This document shows, one piece after another, positions 16,397-24,260 of a DNA stretch of 41,524 nucleotides. The stretch spans positions 1-41,524 of the forward strand of contig JAPYNY010000014.1 of assembly GCA_028283145.1 (NCBI GenBank), read 5' to 3'. The stretch comes from Candidatus Hopanoidivorans cymbastelae. Its GTDB lineage: Bacteria; Actinomycetota; Acidimicrobiia; Acidimicrobiales; Hopanoidiivorantaceae. Below the pieces are notes generated by a model. It saw only the letters and a list, made by a program, of their open reading frames with translations. It was not told where the DNA came from and did not search any database. Position numbers and translations under genes: made by a program. Position 1 is the first letter of the stretch. Each line of letters begins with the position of its first letter.

Positions 16397-17332
16397 CTAC
16401 CATCCCCTGTCAGCCAGGCGAGTTTTCAGTGTTGCAAGCTCTTCCCCTAGCATGGCTTCACCCAAATTGCGGCTGACCTTGAGCAAGATATCAGGATCTT
16501 TGTAGTTGGTGGTGGCTTCCACAATGGCATTGGCTCTCACCGCAGGATTTTCACTCTTGAAAATGCCTGAGCCCACAAACACAGCTTCCGCTCCAAGTTG
16601 CATGACAAAGGCAGCATCTGCAGGTGTGGCAATTCCACCGGCACAAAACAGCGGCACAGGCAACTTTCCAGCTTTGGCTACTGCTTCAATCAGCTCCATA
16701 GGGACTCTATGACGTTTGGCAACTCTAGCAACTAGATCAATTCTGCGGGTTTTGCTTTCGGGCATCTGCCTCAACTCAGCCAATTCGCTATTGATGGCGC
16801 GCAAGTGGCGGGTAGCTTCTACAATGTTGCCGGTACCGGCTTCTCCCTTGGAACGAATTAAAGCAGCTCCTTCGTTAATCCTTCGCAGAGCCTCCCCAAG
16901 GTTGTTGGCGCCACAGACAAAGGGCACTTCAAAGGGCATCTTGTCGATGTGGTATTCCTCATCGGCTGGCGTCAGCACTTCGCTTTCGTCGATGAAGTCA
17001 ACCCCCATAGCTTGAAGGATTTGGGCTTCGGCAAAGTGCCCAATACGGACTTTGGCCATCACGGGGATGGAAACAGCATTTTGAATGGCTTCTACAACTT
17101 CAGGGGGGCTCATACGGGCCACTCCCCCTTCTTTACGGATGTCTGCTGGAACTCTCTCCAGAGCCATCACTGCCACTGCCCCGGCATCTTCAGCGATTTT
17201 GGCTTGGTCGGAGGTAACGACATCCATGATGACACCCCCCTCCAGCATCTCTGCCAAGCCTTTTTTAACACGAAACGTACCAGTTTTGTGAGAAGTCATT
17301 TCGCTGTTAAGACTTTCAACGCTTGAAGCCAT
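16397..17332 (-). CDS. pdxS: Pyridoxal 5'-phosphate synthase lyase subunit
   Basis: The 311-residue (beta/alpha)8 enzyme is strongly conserved: [41 protein letters not shown] with the Schiff-base Lys94, [47 protein letters not shown] and [16 protein letters not shown]. It makes PLP from ribose 5-phosphate, glyceraldehyde 3-phosphate and PdxT-derived ammonia. The first 12-15 residues are variable; a second in-frame ATG at residue 12 is an alternative start. Confidence 0.97.
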   Translation of the reverse strand: MASSVESLNSEMTSHKTGTFRVKKGLAEMLEGGVIMDVVTSDQAKIAEDAGAVAVMALERVPADIRKEGGVARMSPPEVVEAIQNAVSIPVMAKVRIGHFAEAQILQAMGVDFIDESEVLTPADEEYHIDKMPFEVPFVCGANNLGEALRRINEGAALIRSKGEAGTGNIVEATRHLRAINSELAELRQMPESKTRRIDLVARVAKRHRVPMELIEAVAKAGKLPVPLFCAGGIATPADAAFVMQLGAEAVFVGSGIFKSENPAVRANAIVEATTNYKDPDILLKVSRNLGEAMLGEELATLKTRLADRGW

Positions 17333-17343
17333 GACTTCAGTTT

Positions 17344-17349
17344 AATCTA
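17344..17349 (-). promoter_or_regulatory. Possible -10 hexamer for pdxS
   Basis: TAGATT on the minus strand ends 11 bases before the pdxS ATG, in a 72-base A/T-rich gap after the upstream gene's region. It fits TANNNT, and transcription would start a few bases before the ATG. No clear Shine-Dalgarno or -35 is visible. Confidence 0.3.
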
Positions 17350-17404
17350 GGCTGTTGATTTTGCTATATTTTCTTGGGTTTTCTGCTTGAGTTGGGACAT
17401 GGCT

Positions 17405-18169
17405 TTAAACTTCTACCAGCACACCTATCCTGCCTCTGACTGGCTCGTTTTGAGTTTGCCTAGGCACAATTTGCAAATGGTCCAGATAGTTCGGCAAAGC
17501 TGGGCCATTTTGGTGCTCTATATTTTCAAGCGAAGAAACCAGTGCCGGCGGATAGCGTGTCAGACGCACCGCGGCCAAGTCAGAAGCCAAGAGCGCATCT
17601 GAGCCCCGCAACGCACAGGCATAGTTGCCTGCCAGCTTACGCATCCCCAGCGGCGTCAGCACAAAGCCAAAGACAACCGCGCACAGACTGTCGCTTCTGA
17701 AGTCACCTCGGTGAATACGACACAGGGCATGTGCTATCACTGCCTCTTGCTCTACAGCTTTGAGTTGTGTGAAAAAACCTGCTGAAACACAAATACGGGC
17801 GTATGAAACCCTTATTCCGTACGTCAAAACTGTGGGAGATAGTTCGTCTATCACAACCAGCTTTGGTGTAGAAAGCCCATTAGTCAGACACAGCGCCTCC
17901 ACCGTGTTAAACAGCAGCGCATGTTCTTCAGGGTCGGCTGGGGCAGCGCCCAGTTGCCCTTCGACCAACTTGGTAGTAACCAGCATAACCCCAAGAACCA
18001 AAAGCACTCCAGCCAACAATCCCACTGCCACAGCCAGAGCCAGAGTTGCCCCAAACGCCAGTGAAATGGCAAAAGCTATAATCAAGCCAAACAACAGTGG
18101 CCAAGCTAAAACTATCGACCAGCGGGATTTTCTGGGGAAATCCATGTCGTCTGCTACAAAACTGGGCAT
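17405..18169 (-). CDS. M48 (HtpX)-like membrane protein with a degenerate zinc site
   Basis: From ATG at 18169 the protein has 254 residues; a TTG at 18205 would add 12 but lies inside an inverted repeat. Two membrane segments (about 20-70) precede a cytosolic domain, and a third hydrophobic segment lies near 163-177. The order NGLSTPKLVVID, ARICVSAGFFTQL, AVIAHALCRIHRGD and ASDLAAVRLTRYPPAL matches M48 proteases, which read AVLAHELxHIxNGD there. The HExxH motif has become HALCR (about 147-151). Both the catalytic Glu and the second His are gone, and no Glu occupies the third-ligand position. I infer a pseudo-peptidase, perhaps scaffolding or regulatory. It sits between pimA and pdxS. Family assignment is by motif resemblance only. 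Confidence 0.7.
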   Translation of the reverse strand: MPSFVADDMDFPRKSRWSIVLAWPLLFGLIIAFAISLAFGATLALAVAVGLLAGVLLVLGVMLVTTKLVEGQLGAAPADPEEHALLFNTVEALCLTNGLSTPKLVVIDELSPTVLTYGIRVSYARICVSAGFFTQLKAVEQEAVIAHALCRIHRGDFRSDSLCAVVFGFVLTPLGMRKLAGNYACALRGSDALLASDLAAVRLTRYPPALVSSLENIEHQNGPALPNYLDHLQIVPRQTQNEPVRGRIGVLVEV

Positions 18170-18188
18170 CAAGCTTAAGTCTAAATTC

Positions 18189-18233
18189 AGGCTGTCAAGA
18201 TTCAAGCTTTGGCAACTTGGCTCTTGACAGCCT
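18189..18233. repeat. Perfect 12-bp inverted repeat (45-bp hairpin)
   Basis: AGGCTGTCAAGA at 18189-18200 pairs exactly with TCTTGACAGCCT at 18222-18233. Inside, CAAG and CTTG can extend the stem after a 2x2 internal loop. It lies between pimA and the M48-like gene. No T-run follows on either strand, so it is not a classical terminator. It may be an operator, an RNA-processing site or a dispersed repeat. Confidence 0.85.
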
Positions 18234-18287
18234 GGCTATGGCAACGACTTGGAATTGAAGTTGACCTTCCGGCTTCACAACTGGTCT

Positions 18288-19352
18288 TCATAACTGATCA
18301 TAGATTTCACGATATTTGCTGGCCAACCTGTCCATGGAAAAGAGCTCTACCCTTTTATAGCAGTTATTCCTTAGATGCTCTTGCAAGATAGGCTGCGAAA
18401 GGACTTCGTTCAGGGCTTTGGCCAGAGCCTTGGTATCACCTCTGGGGGCCAATACCGCTTCGTGATTGTGCTTGGCCACTCGCTCATAAGAAGGCAAATC
18501 ACTAGCCACAATGGGGGTGCCGGCAAGCATGGCTTCCAATAGCACAACCCCAAAAGATTCTCCTCCCAAAGACGGGGCGCAGAACACGTCTGCCCCTTTT
18601 AGCCGGGCTGCTTTCTCCTCAGCTGAAATACGCCCCAGCCAAACAAGCCTGCGGTCGTGTCCATAGGTTTGGATCAGTTGAGCTGTTTCAGAGCCCTCAC
18701 CCCCAATCCACAGCTGGATATCTTGAGGCAGATACTGCATAGCTTCCAGCAACACCGCTAGACCTTTACGGCGCTCATGGCGAGCCAAAAATAAGATGGT
18801 GGGAGCTTGGGTGGGCCAAGGCTCCGGTGCTTTGTCTATGTCGGTGTCTATGGCATTGAATAAGATCTCATAGCTTCCGCCTAAAGCCTCTTGGGCCATC
18901 CTCTCAGCATCGGTGGAAACAGCACAACGCATGTCAATCCTGTGAGCCAGTTTTTTCAAGGCAGGCCCCAACCAGCGGTAGCCGGCACTTTTACCAGCTG
19001 CATGGAAAGTGCCCACCACAGGGCTGCCCTTGACCACCAAGGCAGTCATAGTGGGTCCAGGCACCATAGGTTCATGCAGATGCAACAGATCAAATCGCTC
19101 ATCACGCAGGGCCCTTATGGTACGCATCTGGGCTGCAGGGTCAGGGGCGATAGGAGCTATGGAGCCATTGGCAGCGGTGGGCAAGCTGTTGCCCAAAGGG
19201 GTGACGCTGGTGTCAGGGGGTGGCCCGTCACAAGGGCCCAGCACCCTCACATCTACGTTTTGTTTGCGCAAGGCTTTGGCTATACCCAAAACCTGTCCTT
19301 GCACGCCACCTGGCACACTCAGGCTGTAGGGACAGACCATGCCAACGCGCAT
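18288..19352 (-). CDS. pimA: Phosphatidyl-myo-inositol alpha-mannosyltransferase PimA
   Basis: The 354-residue GT4 enzyme starts MRVGMVCPYSLSVPGGVQGQV, the PimA N-terminus with its GDP-mannose and acceptor loop. It then has LLHLHEPMVPGPT, TFHAAGKS, FLARHERRKGLAVLLEA, IGGEG and the donor-site ESFGVVLLEAMLAGTPIVASDLPSY (given here in two parts of the C-terminal domain). It adds the first mannose to phosphatidylinositol at the cytoplasmic face of the membrane, starting PI-mannoside synthesis. Its ATG shares one base with the stop of the upstream PgsA-PatA fusion (TAATG). The neighbours therefore supply the lipid acceptor and the next acylation. Confidence 0.93.
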   Translation of the reverse strand: MRVGMVCPYSLSVPGGVQGQVLGIAKALRKQNVDVRVLGPCDGPPPDTSVTPLGNSLPTAANGSIAPIAPDPAAQMRTIRALRDERFDLLHLHEPMVPGPTMTALVVKGSPVVGTFHAAGKSAGYRWLGPALKKLAHRIDMRCAVSTDAERMAQEALGGSYEILFNAIDTDIDKAPEPWPTQAPTILFLARHERRKGLAVLLEAMQYLPQDIQLWIGGEGSETAQLIQTYGHDRRLVWLGRISAEEKAARLKGADVFCAPSLGGESFGVVLLEAMLAGTPIVASDLPSYERVAKHNHEAVLAPRGDTKALAKALNEVLSQPILQEHLRNNCYKRVELFSMDRLASKYREIYDQL

Positions 19353-20998
19353 TAGGGTTTCCTCTTGGCGAATTCCACATCAGATGGCCAATTGGGAGAC
19401 ATCAGATGCCACTGCTCAGGCGCCTTCATGATCAGTTCTTCTAATTTATGAGCTAAATCTTGAGTGACGCTCTGGACTTCTACTCGGAATTTAGAGTTTT
19501 TTCTGCGAGAAGTATCTATCGGGGGAAACGCAATGGCATGTTGTTTGTTGTCGCGGAAATAAACCGCTGCCGGCAACAGCGCCACCCCGCTTCGCAGTGC
19601 CAGTGTGGCGGGGCCGGCTGGGAGAGTCGTCTTTTCACCAAAAAAGTCCACCTCCACCCCGTTGCCCTGAATGTCTCGGTCGCATAACAGGCAAAGAATG
19701 TGTCCGTCAGCCAGTGCCTTGGAAGCGGCTGAACCAGCTTTGGCATCCAATGGAATGATGTGCATATCGAGCTTTTGACGGAATTGGGTCATCCAGGCGA
19801 ACAGCTTTTGGTTGGCAGGGGTCTCAACCACAACTGAAACTGGAATTTTAGGAATTTGGGTGAGCCAAAACCCAGCCCATTCCCAGTTGCCTAGGTGTGG
19901 CAGAGCTATAATGACACCTCTGGGTTTGGCTTCAGAAGAGTTGTCTGAGTCACTGTTGCCTGAGCCGTTGAGTTCAACCGAGTGGGCGCTCCTAGCTTGC
20001 TCAATATTTTCCCAGCCGTCAGAGCTGAAACCTGCGTCAATTTCCTCGGGAGAAAGCGCCTGCAGCTGGGCTGTAGCAGTGTAATAGCGCGCATAGGTTA
20101 CAAAGCCCTGCCGTGCAGCTGTGGCTACTTTACGTTTGGAAAGCTCTCCAAACTGATCAGACCGATTATGTCGCAGCACACGCGACAGGTGGCTTTTCAG
20201 CAGTTTGCGCTTGCGTATAGCTATGAGATAAGACAATTGGGCAACAAGCCAGGCACCACCGTTGACTATGGGCTTGGGAGTGTGCTGAATAGCCCAAGTG
20301 CCAGTCTTGTAGAGATAGTAGGAACTGTTCCAGCTTGAAGTTGGGGAGGCTGCGCCTGACAAGGCGGGAGTTGAGTCTGTTGTAGATTTAGCAGTTGAAT
20401 TGCCTGAGTCTGGATCGTGGTTTTTGGCTTGTTGCCAGACCATGAAAAAACGCTGCAAGGCGGTTACAGAGACCAAAACCAAAAGCACCCACAAAATGGG
20501 AATTAGCAAAAAATCAATCAGCAATCCAGCCGCTAGCACTATAAAACGCTCAGCGCGTTCCATGATACCACCTTTGCCCAAAAGCCCCAGAGACTCAGCT
20601 TTAGCCCGTTGGTAGGAAATCAGCAAAGAAACTGCCATGATGGCTACTGCCAGAAAATAGATATTGCTATCTCTGGAGTCGTTCAGATACCAAGCAATCC
20701 CTCCCAACAGTGCTACATCGGTAAACCTGTCGGCTACTGAATCGTAAAAGGCCCCTTGTGTAGAGCTAGTGCCCGCAGCTTTAGCTACCGGGCCATCCAG
20801 CAGATCGCACAAGCCGGTTGCTATCAGCAGGAAAAATCCCAGCAGAAGCCGACCCGTTGCTATGGCCCAAGCAGTGGCTATGGCTGAAGCGATGCCCAAA
20901 GTCGTCAGGGCATTGGCTGAGACGCCAATCTTTTGCAAAACTGAACCAACTGGCTCAGCCATTCTGTTGACAGGATTTCGAAGATATCCGTCAAACAT
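19352..20998 (-). CDS. Fusion of phosphatidylinositol-phosphate synthase (PgsA) and PIM acyltransferase (PatA)
   Basis: One 548-residue frame holds two enzymes usually encoded separately in Actinobacteria. Residues 1-190 are a CDP-alcohol phosphatidyltransferase with several membrane helices and the full motif D65-x2-D68-G-x2-A72-K73-x8-G82-x3-D86-x3-D90; Lys73 replaces the usual Arg. A Ser/Thr-rich linker (about 193-222) leads to a LpxL/PatA-type acyltransferase (about 226-548) with catalytic H368-x4-E373 in ALPHLGNWEWAG, CLLCDRDI and PAGPATLALRSG. The first half should make PI-phosphate from CDP-diacylglycerol, and the second should acylate a PI-mannoside. The pimA product would act between them. 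A Ser/Asn/Gly insert (about 338-358) interrupts the acyltransferase. No stop or frameshift separates the halves. Confidence 0.9.
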   Translation of the reverse strand: MFDGYLRNPVNRMAEPVGSVLQKIGVSANALTTLGIASAIATAWAIATGRLLLGFFLLIATGLCDLLDGPVAKAAGTSSTQGAFYDSVADRFTDVALLGGIAWYLNDSRDSNIYFLAVAIMAVSLLISYQRAKAESLGLLGKGGIMERAERFIVLAAGLLIDFLLIPILWVLLVLVSVTALQRFFMVWQQAKNHDPDSGNSTAKSTTDSTPALSGAASPTSSWNSSYYLYKTGTWAIQHTPKPIVNGGAWLVAQLSYLIAIRKRKLLKSHLSRVLRHNRSDQFGELSKRKVATAARQGFVTYARYYTATAQLQALSPEEIDAGFSSDGWENIEQARSAHSVELNGSGNSDSDNSSEAKPRGVIIALPHLGNWEWAGFWLTQIPKIPVSVVVETPANQKLFAWMTQFRQKLDMHIIPLDAKAGSAASKALADGHILCLLCDRDIQGNGVEVDFFGEKTTLPAGPATLALRSGVALLPAAVYFRDNKQHAIAFPPIDTSRRKNSKFRVEVQSVTQDLAHKLEELIMKAPEQWHLMSPNWPSDVEFAKRKP

Positions 20999-21624
20999 CA
21001 GCTTGCTTTGGATTCATCTTGGGCCAGCAAGTCAGACCAGTCTTCGGGATTTTCTTCCACCAGCATGTCCACAACTGCTCCGCTAAAGCCGTCCAGTCGA
21101 ACCAGAGCTCGCTGGGCAGGTTGGGGTTCATTAGAGTACATCAGCACTTTCCAAGTAGGACGGCTCAGCCAACCTCTCCAACCCATTTGGGCAGATGCAT
21201 GTCCCAACTCAAACGGCACGGCAGCTGAAGCCAGCTTCAGAGCTTCGGTATCGTCAATCTCAAGTTCCCTGCCTGTGATAATATGATGACATCCCAGGGC
21301 AGCCAGAGCCAGTCCCGCTGCCAAAAAACCTGCGTTCAGCAGGGCCGTGTCGGTGTTACGCGCCACAACCCATGTAGCAGCAAAAACCACGCCTATAAAC
21401 ACATATAGAGCACCTACTACCCTGCGACGACTGTTGTTGGGGATGGCATAATCGTCCAGTTGGGCTGCAGGCATAAGGTCTTTGGGAAGCTCATCTGGCT
21501 CAGATGGGAAATCGCCCGGCTCAGACAGGAAATTGCCTAACTCAGAAGGGGACTCATCTGGCTGGAGCAAAGCTTTGTCTTTCTCAGACTTTTCTGCCTT
21601 AGACGTCTCAGGTTGAGAATTCAT
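20998..21624 (-). CDS. Conserved actinobacterial membrane protein of unknown function
   Basis: I do not recognise a named family. From ATG at 21624 the protein has 208 residues. The N-terminal 65 are acidic and Ser/Pro/Glu-rich and contain 7-residue repeats (SELG-, SEPG-, SEPD- units). Two adjacent membrane segments follow (about 70-118: VVGALYVFIGVVFAATWVVA and LLNAGFLAAGLALAALGCHHII), then a soluble C-terminal domain of about 90 residues (ELEIDD, GWRGWLSRPTWKVLMYSNE, RALVRLDGFSGAVV). The start was chosen because GGTGAG lies 7 bases before it; a GTG at 21636 has no such site. It is one base after the HIT stop and overlaps the pgsA-patA start, which suggests a role linked to envelope lipids (inference). 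Confidence 0.8.
   Translation of the reverse strand: MNSQPETSKAEKSEKDKALLQPDESPSELGNFLSEPGDFPSEPDELPKDLMPAAQLDDYAIPNNSRRRVVGALYVFIGVVFAATWVVARNTDTALLNAGFLAAGLALAALGCHHIITGRELEIDDTEALKLASAAVPFELGHASAQMGWRGWLSRPTWKVLMYSNEPQPAQRALVRLDGFSGAVVDMLVEENPEDWSDLLAQDESKAS
21491..21565 (-). repeat. 21-nt tandem repeats in the membrane protein N-terminus
   Basis: Three full 21-nt units (21491-21511, 21512-21532, 21533-21553) and one partial unit (21554-21565) share a core like GGCTCAGA. They encode seven-residue units of the type xFPSEPD. The repeat stays in frame with the gene. Confidence 0.7.
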
Positions 21625-21625
21625 C

Positions 21626-22222
21626 TTAGATCTCACCCGGCTTAGTCGGCCAAGCTCGGCTCAGCTTCACCCAGCTATCGGCTAGGTCTTCTGGTAGAAC
21701 CCTAGCTTGGGAGACTGTGGTCATGAAATTGGTGTCGCCCGGCCATCGGGGCAGACAGTGAACATGAAGATGACCAGGAATACCAGCTCCAGCTGCTTTC
21801 CCCAAGTTGAGACCCACGTTGATGCCTTCAGGATTATAGGCCTGTTTGATGGCTTTAACAGCCGACTTGACTCCCCGCCAAAGCTCGTCTGATTCCGCAG
21901 TTGTCAAGTGATGCAATTCTTGGACAGCCCTGTTGGGCATTACCAGGACATGACCTGAACTATAGGGAAATAGATTCAGCACCGAAAAGCAAGTCTCACC
22001 TCGCCAGACGATGAGCGTTTCCCGGTCGGGTCGATCAGATTTCACCAGGCTTTCAAACAGCGATTCGCCTGTATCGGCACTTGAGTTGGCCAAATTTGAG
22101 CCAGCTTCGCCCGCCAGATAGGCAGCACGCCAAGCAGCCCAAATGGGCGTCAGGTTGCCCGCAGGAGCCAAGTTGGCTGCTATATGGTTATTTGGCAATG
22201 GCGTTGAATTGGAGGAACTCAT
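21626..22222 (-). CDS. HIT-family nucleotide hydrolase/phosphorylase
   Basis: The 198-residue protein carries the histidine triad HLHVHCLPRW with the preceding GLNLGKAAGAGIPG, and the upstream FSVLNLFPYSSGHVLVMP. Relatives next to thrS in Actinobacteria (Rv2613c type) act on diadenosine tetraphosphate and similar nucleotides. I chose ATG at 22222, 7 bases after the thrS stop. A start at 22312 would overlap thrS by over 80 bases and add residues unlike the family. The first 45 residues are variable. The exact substrate cannot be read from the sequence. Confidence 0.9.
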   Translation of the reverse strand: MSSSNSTPLPNNHIAANLAPAGNLTPIWAAWRAAYLAGEAGSNLANSSADTGESLFESLVKSDRPDRETLIVWRGETCFSVLNLFPYSSGHVLVMPNRAVQELHHLTTAESDELWRGVKSAVKAIKQAYNPEGINVGLNLGKAAGAGIPGHLHVHCLPRWPGDTNFMTTVSQARVLPEDLADSWVKLSRAWPTKPGEI

Positions 22223-22229
22223 GGCTGGA

Positions 22230-24254
22230 CTAGCTGCGGGGCTGTGCTTCTTGTTGGAGTTGTTGCAGAAAATCCACCAATGGCACATCTCGGATGGGGT
22301 TTTTGACCCCACGGAGATTTACTCCGACTGTATCGCCAGCCAAGTCGTCTGAGCCCACCACCAGCACATATGGAATGTGTTCAAGCTTGGCGGCTCGGAT
22401 ACGCTTGCCCAAAGGTTCGTTGGCCTCAACTACATCGGCTCTGAAATCCGCAGCCAAAATAGCTGCGCATGTCTGGTGGGCGTAGTGGTTATGTTCTGAG
22501 GCAACCGGCAGCACTCTGGCTTGCACCGGAGACAGCCAGGCTGGCAAAACACCACTGTAATGTTCCAATAAAACGCCAAAAAATCGCTCAATTGACCCAA
22601 AGAGCGCGCGGTGAATCATGACCGGTCTAGACCTCGTGCCAGTCTGGGTGATATATTCCAAGTCAAAGCGCTCTGGGAGGTTGAAATCCAACTGGATGGT
22701 TGACAGCTGCCAAGCCCGGCCTATGGAGTCGGTGACGTCCACATCTATTTTGGGGCCATAAAAGGCTCCCCCGCCTTCTTCCACCTCATACTCCAACTGC
22801 GCCTTCTCCAAAGCTGCTCGCAGTCCGTCCGTGGCTAGCTCCCAGAGTTGCTCGGCGCCTACCGCCTTGCCTGGTGGCCTAGTGGCAAGACGAGCTGTGA
22901 AATCTTCAAAACCGAAGGCTCTCAGCACAGACAGCACAAACTCCAGCAAGCTGGCCAACTCTTCGGGCACCTGCGATGCGGAACAGAATATATGGCTGTC
23001 GTCTTGGGTAAACCCGCGTGTGCGCAGCAAACCATGCAAAGCACCTGAAAGCTCATAGCGGTAAACCGTTCCCAACTCAAACAGCCTGAGCGGAAGCTCC
23101 CGGTAGGAACGCTGAGAACTCTTGTAGATCATCGCATGGAACGGGCAGTTCATAGGCTTGGGGTAGTAGCTGGCGCCTTCCAATGTCATCCCTGGATACA
23201 TGCTGTCGGCAAAGAAATCCAGATGCCCACTGGTTCTCCAAAGATCGCCCTTGGCTAAATGGGGGCTATAGACGCTTTCATAGCCCCCATGAAGGTGGCG
23301 CTTGCGACTATAGTCCTCCATCAATGAACGCACCAACCCTCCCTTGGGATGCCAAACCGCCAAGCCAGGCCCTAACTCCTCAGGCCATGACACCAGATCC
23401 AACTCTCGTGCCAAGCGGCGATGGTCGCGTTTTTTAGCTTCCTCCAGACGGAATAGGTGCTGCTTGAGATTCTTGTCGGAATCCCAGGCAGTTCCATAGA
23501 TACGCTGCAGCATCGGGCGACTATGGTCTCCCCGCCAGTAGGCACCAGCCACGGATTGAAGTGCAAAATGCCCTAGTCTGCCCGTGGACGGCACATGCGG
23601 GCCTAGGCAGACATCTATGAAATCTGGCGAATTGCGGTAGTAGCTGATAGTGCCGTCAGCACTGACTTCGCTCCCTAGCAAATCCTGCTGGGATGCAGTT
23701 CTGATTATCTCCTTTTTGTAAGGGTGGTCGCAGAACATCTCCAACGCAACTTCACCTGTGGTCTCTCCCCGCTCAAAGGGTTGGTCGGCTGTGATGATCT
23801 CTCTCATTTTCTGCTCAATCCGGGCAATGTCATCTTCAGAAAATGTGGTGTTGTCAGGCAGTGAGAAGTCATAGTAGAAGCCGTGCTCTATAGGCGGGCC
23901 AATGGCAAAAGTGGCACCCGGGAATAACGACAGCACCGCTTGGGCTAGCACATGGGCTGTAGAGTGCCGAATGGTGTGCAGTCCCTCAGGGGATTGTTTA
24001 GTTACGATCTCGACTTGGGCTCCGTCGACCAGTGGGGCCGCTAAATCAACTGGCTGGTCGTCAATTTTGGCGCATACGGCATCAGCCGCCAAGCGCTTTC
24101 CAATGGACCAGCTCAGATCCATTGCGGTAGAGCCATCAGGCAGTTGCCGTCTGGAACCGTCAGGCAAAAAAACTGTTATTTCTGCTGAAAGTTCACCGTC
24201 GCTTAGCTCTCCTGCCGTTTCAGTTGGAGCAGTTGCCGGAGAGTTTTGGGTCAT
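22230..24254 (-). CDS. thrS: Threonyl-tRNA synthetase
   Basis: The 674-residue ThrRS has all domains. An N-terminal TGS domain (about 25-85, VFLPDGSRRQLPDGSTAMDL) precedes an editing domain (HSTAHVLAQAVLSLFPGATFAIGPPIEHGFYYDF, split here; second Cys/His patch VCLGPHVPSTG). The class II core has MNCPFHAMIYKS, whose Cys binds the catalytic zinc, motif 2 RTRGFTQDDSHIF, and motif 3 MIHRALFGSIERFFGVLLEH. A C-terminal anticodon-binding domain closes it. It charges tRNA-Thr and clears mis-charged serine. It starts 6 bases after the Rieske oxygenase stop, so the two may share a transcript. Confidence 0.97.
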   Translation of the reverse strand: MTQNSPATAPTETAGELSDGELSAEITVFLPDGSRRQLPDGSTAMDLSWSIGKRLAADAVCAKIDDQPVDLAAPLVDGAQVEIVTKQSPEGLHTIRHSTAHVLAQAVLSLFPGATFAIGPPIEHGFYYDFSLPDNTTFSEDDIARIEQKMREIITADQPFERGETTGEVALEMFCDHPYKKEIIRTASQQDLLGSEVSADGTISYYRNSPDFIDVCLGPHVPSTGRLGHFALQSVAGAYWRGDHSRPMLQRIYGTAWDSDKNLKQHLFRLEEAKKRDHRRLARELDLVSWPEELGPGLAVWHPKGGLVRSLMEDYSRKRHLHGGYESVYSPHLAKGDLWRTSGHLDFFADSMYPGMTLEGASYYPKPMNCPFHAMIYKSSQRSYRELPLRLFELGTVYRYELSGALHGLLRTRGFTQDDSHIFCSASQVPEELASLLEFVLSVLRAFGFEDFTARLATRPPGKAVGAEQLWELATDGLRAALEKAQLEYEVEEGGGAFYGPKIDVDVTDSIGRAWQLSTIQLDFNLPERFDLEYITQTGTRSRPVMIHRALFGSIERFFGVLLEHYSGVLPAWLSPVQARVLPVASEHNHYAHQTCAAILAADFRADVVEANEPLGKRIRAAKLEHIPYVLVVGSDDLAGDTVGVNLRGVKNPIRDVPLVDFLQQLQQEAQPRS

Positions 24255-24260
24255 AGAAAT

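Noticed and set aside
18189..18233. Intrinsic terminator after pimA
   Set aside because: The stem is strong but no T-run follows on the minus strand.
22223..22312. Longer N-terminus for the HIT protein
   Set aside because: It would overlap thrS by more than 80 bases, and the added residues do not fit the family; the ATG 7 bases after thrS is better.
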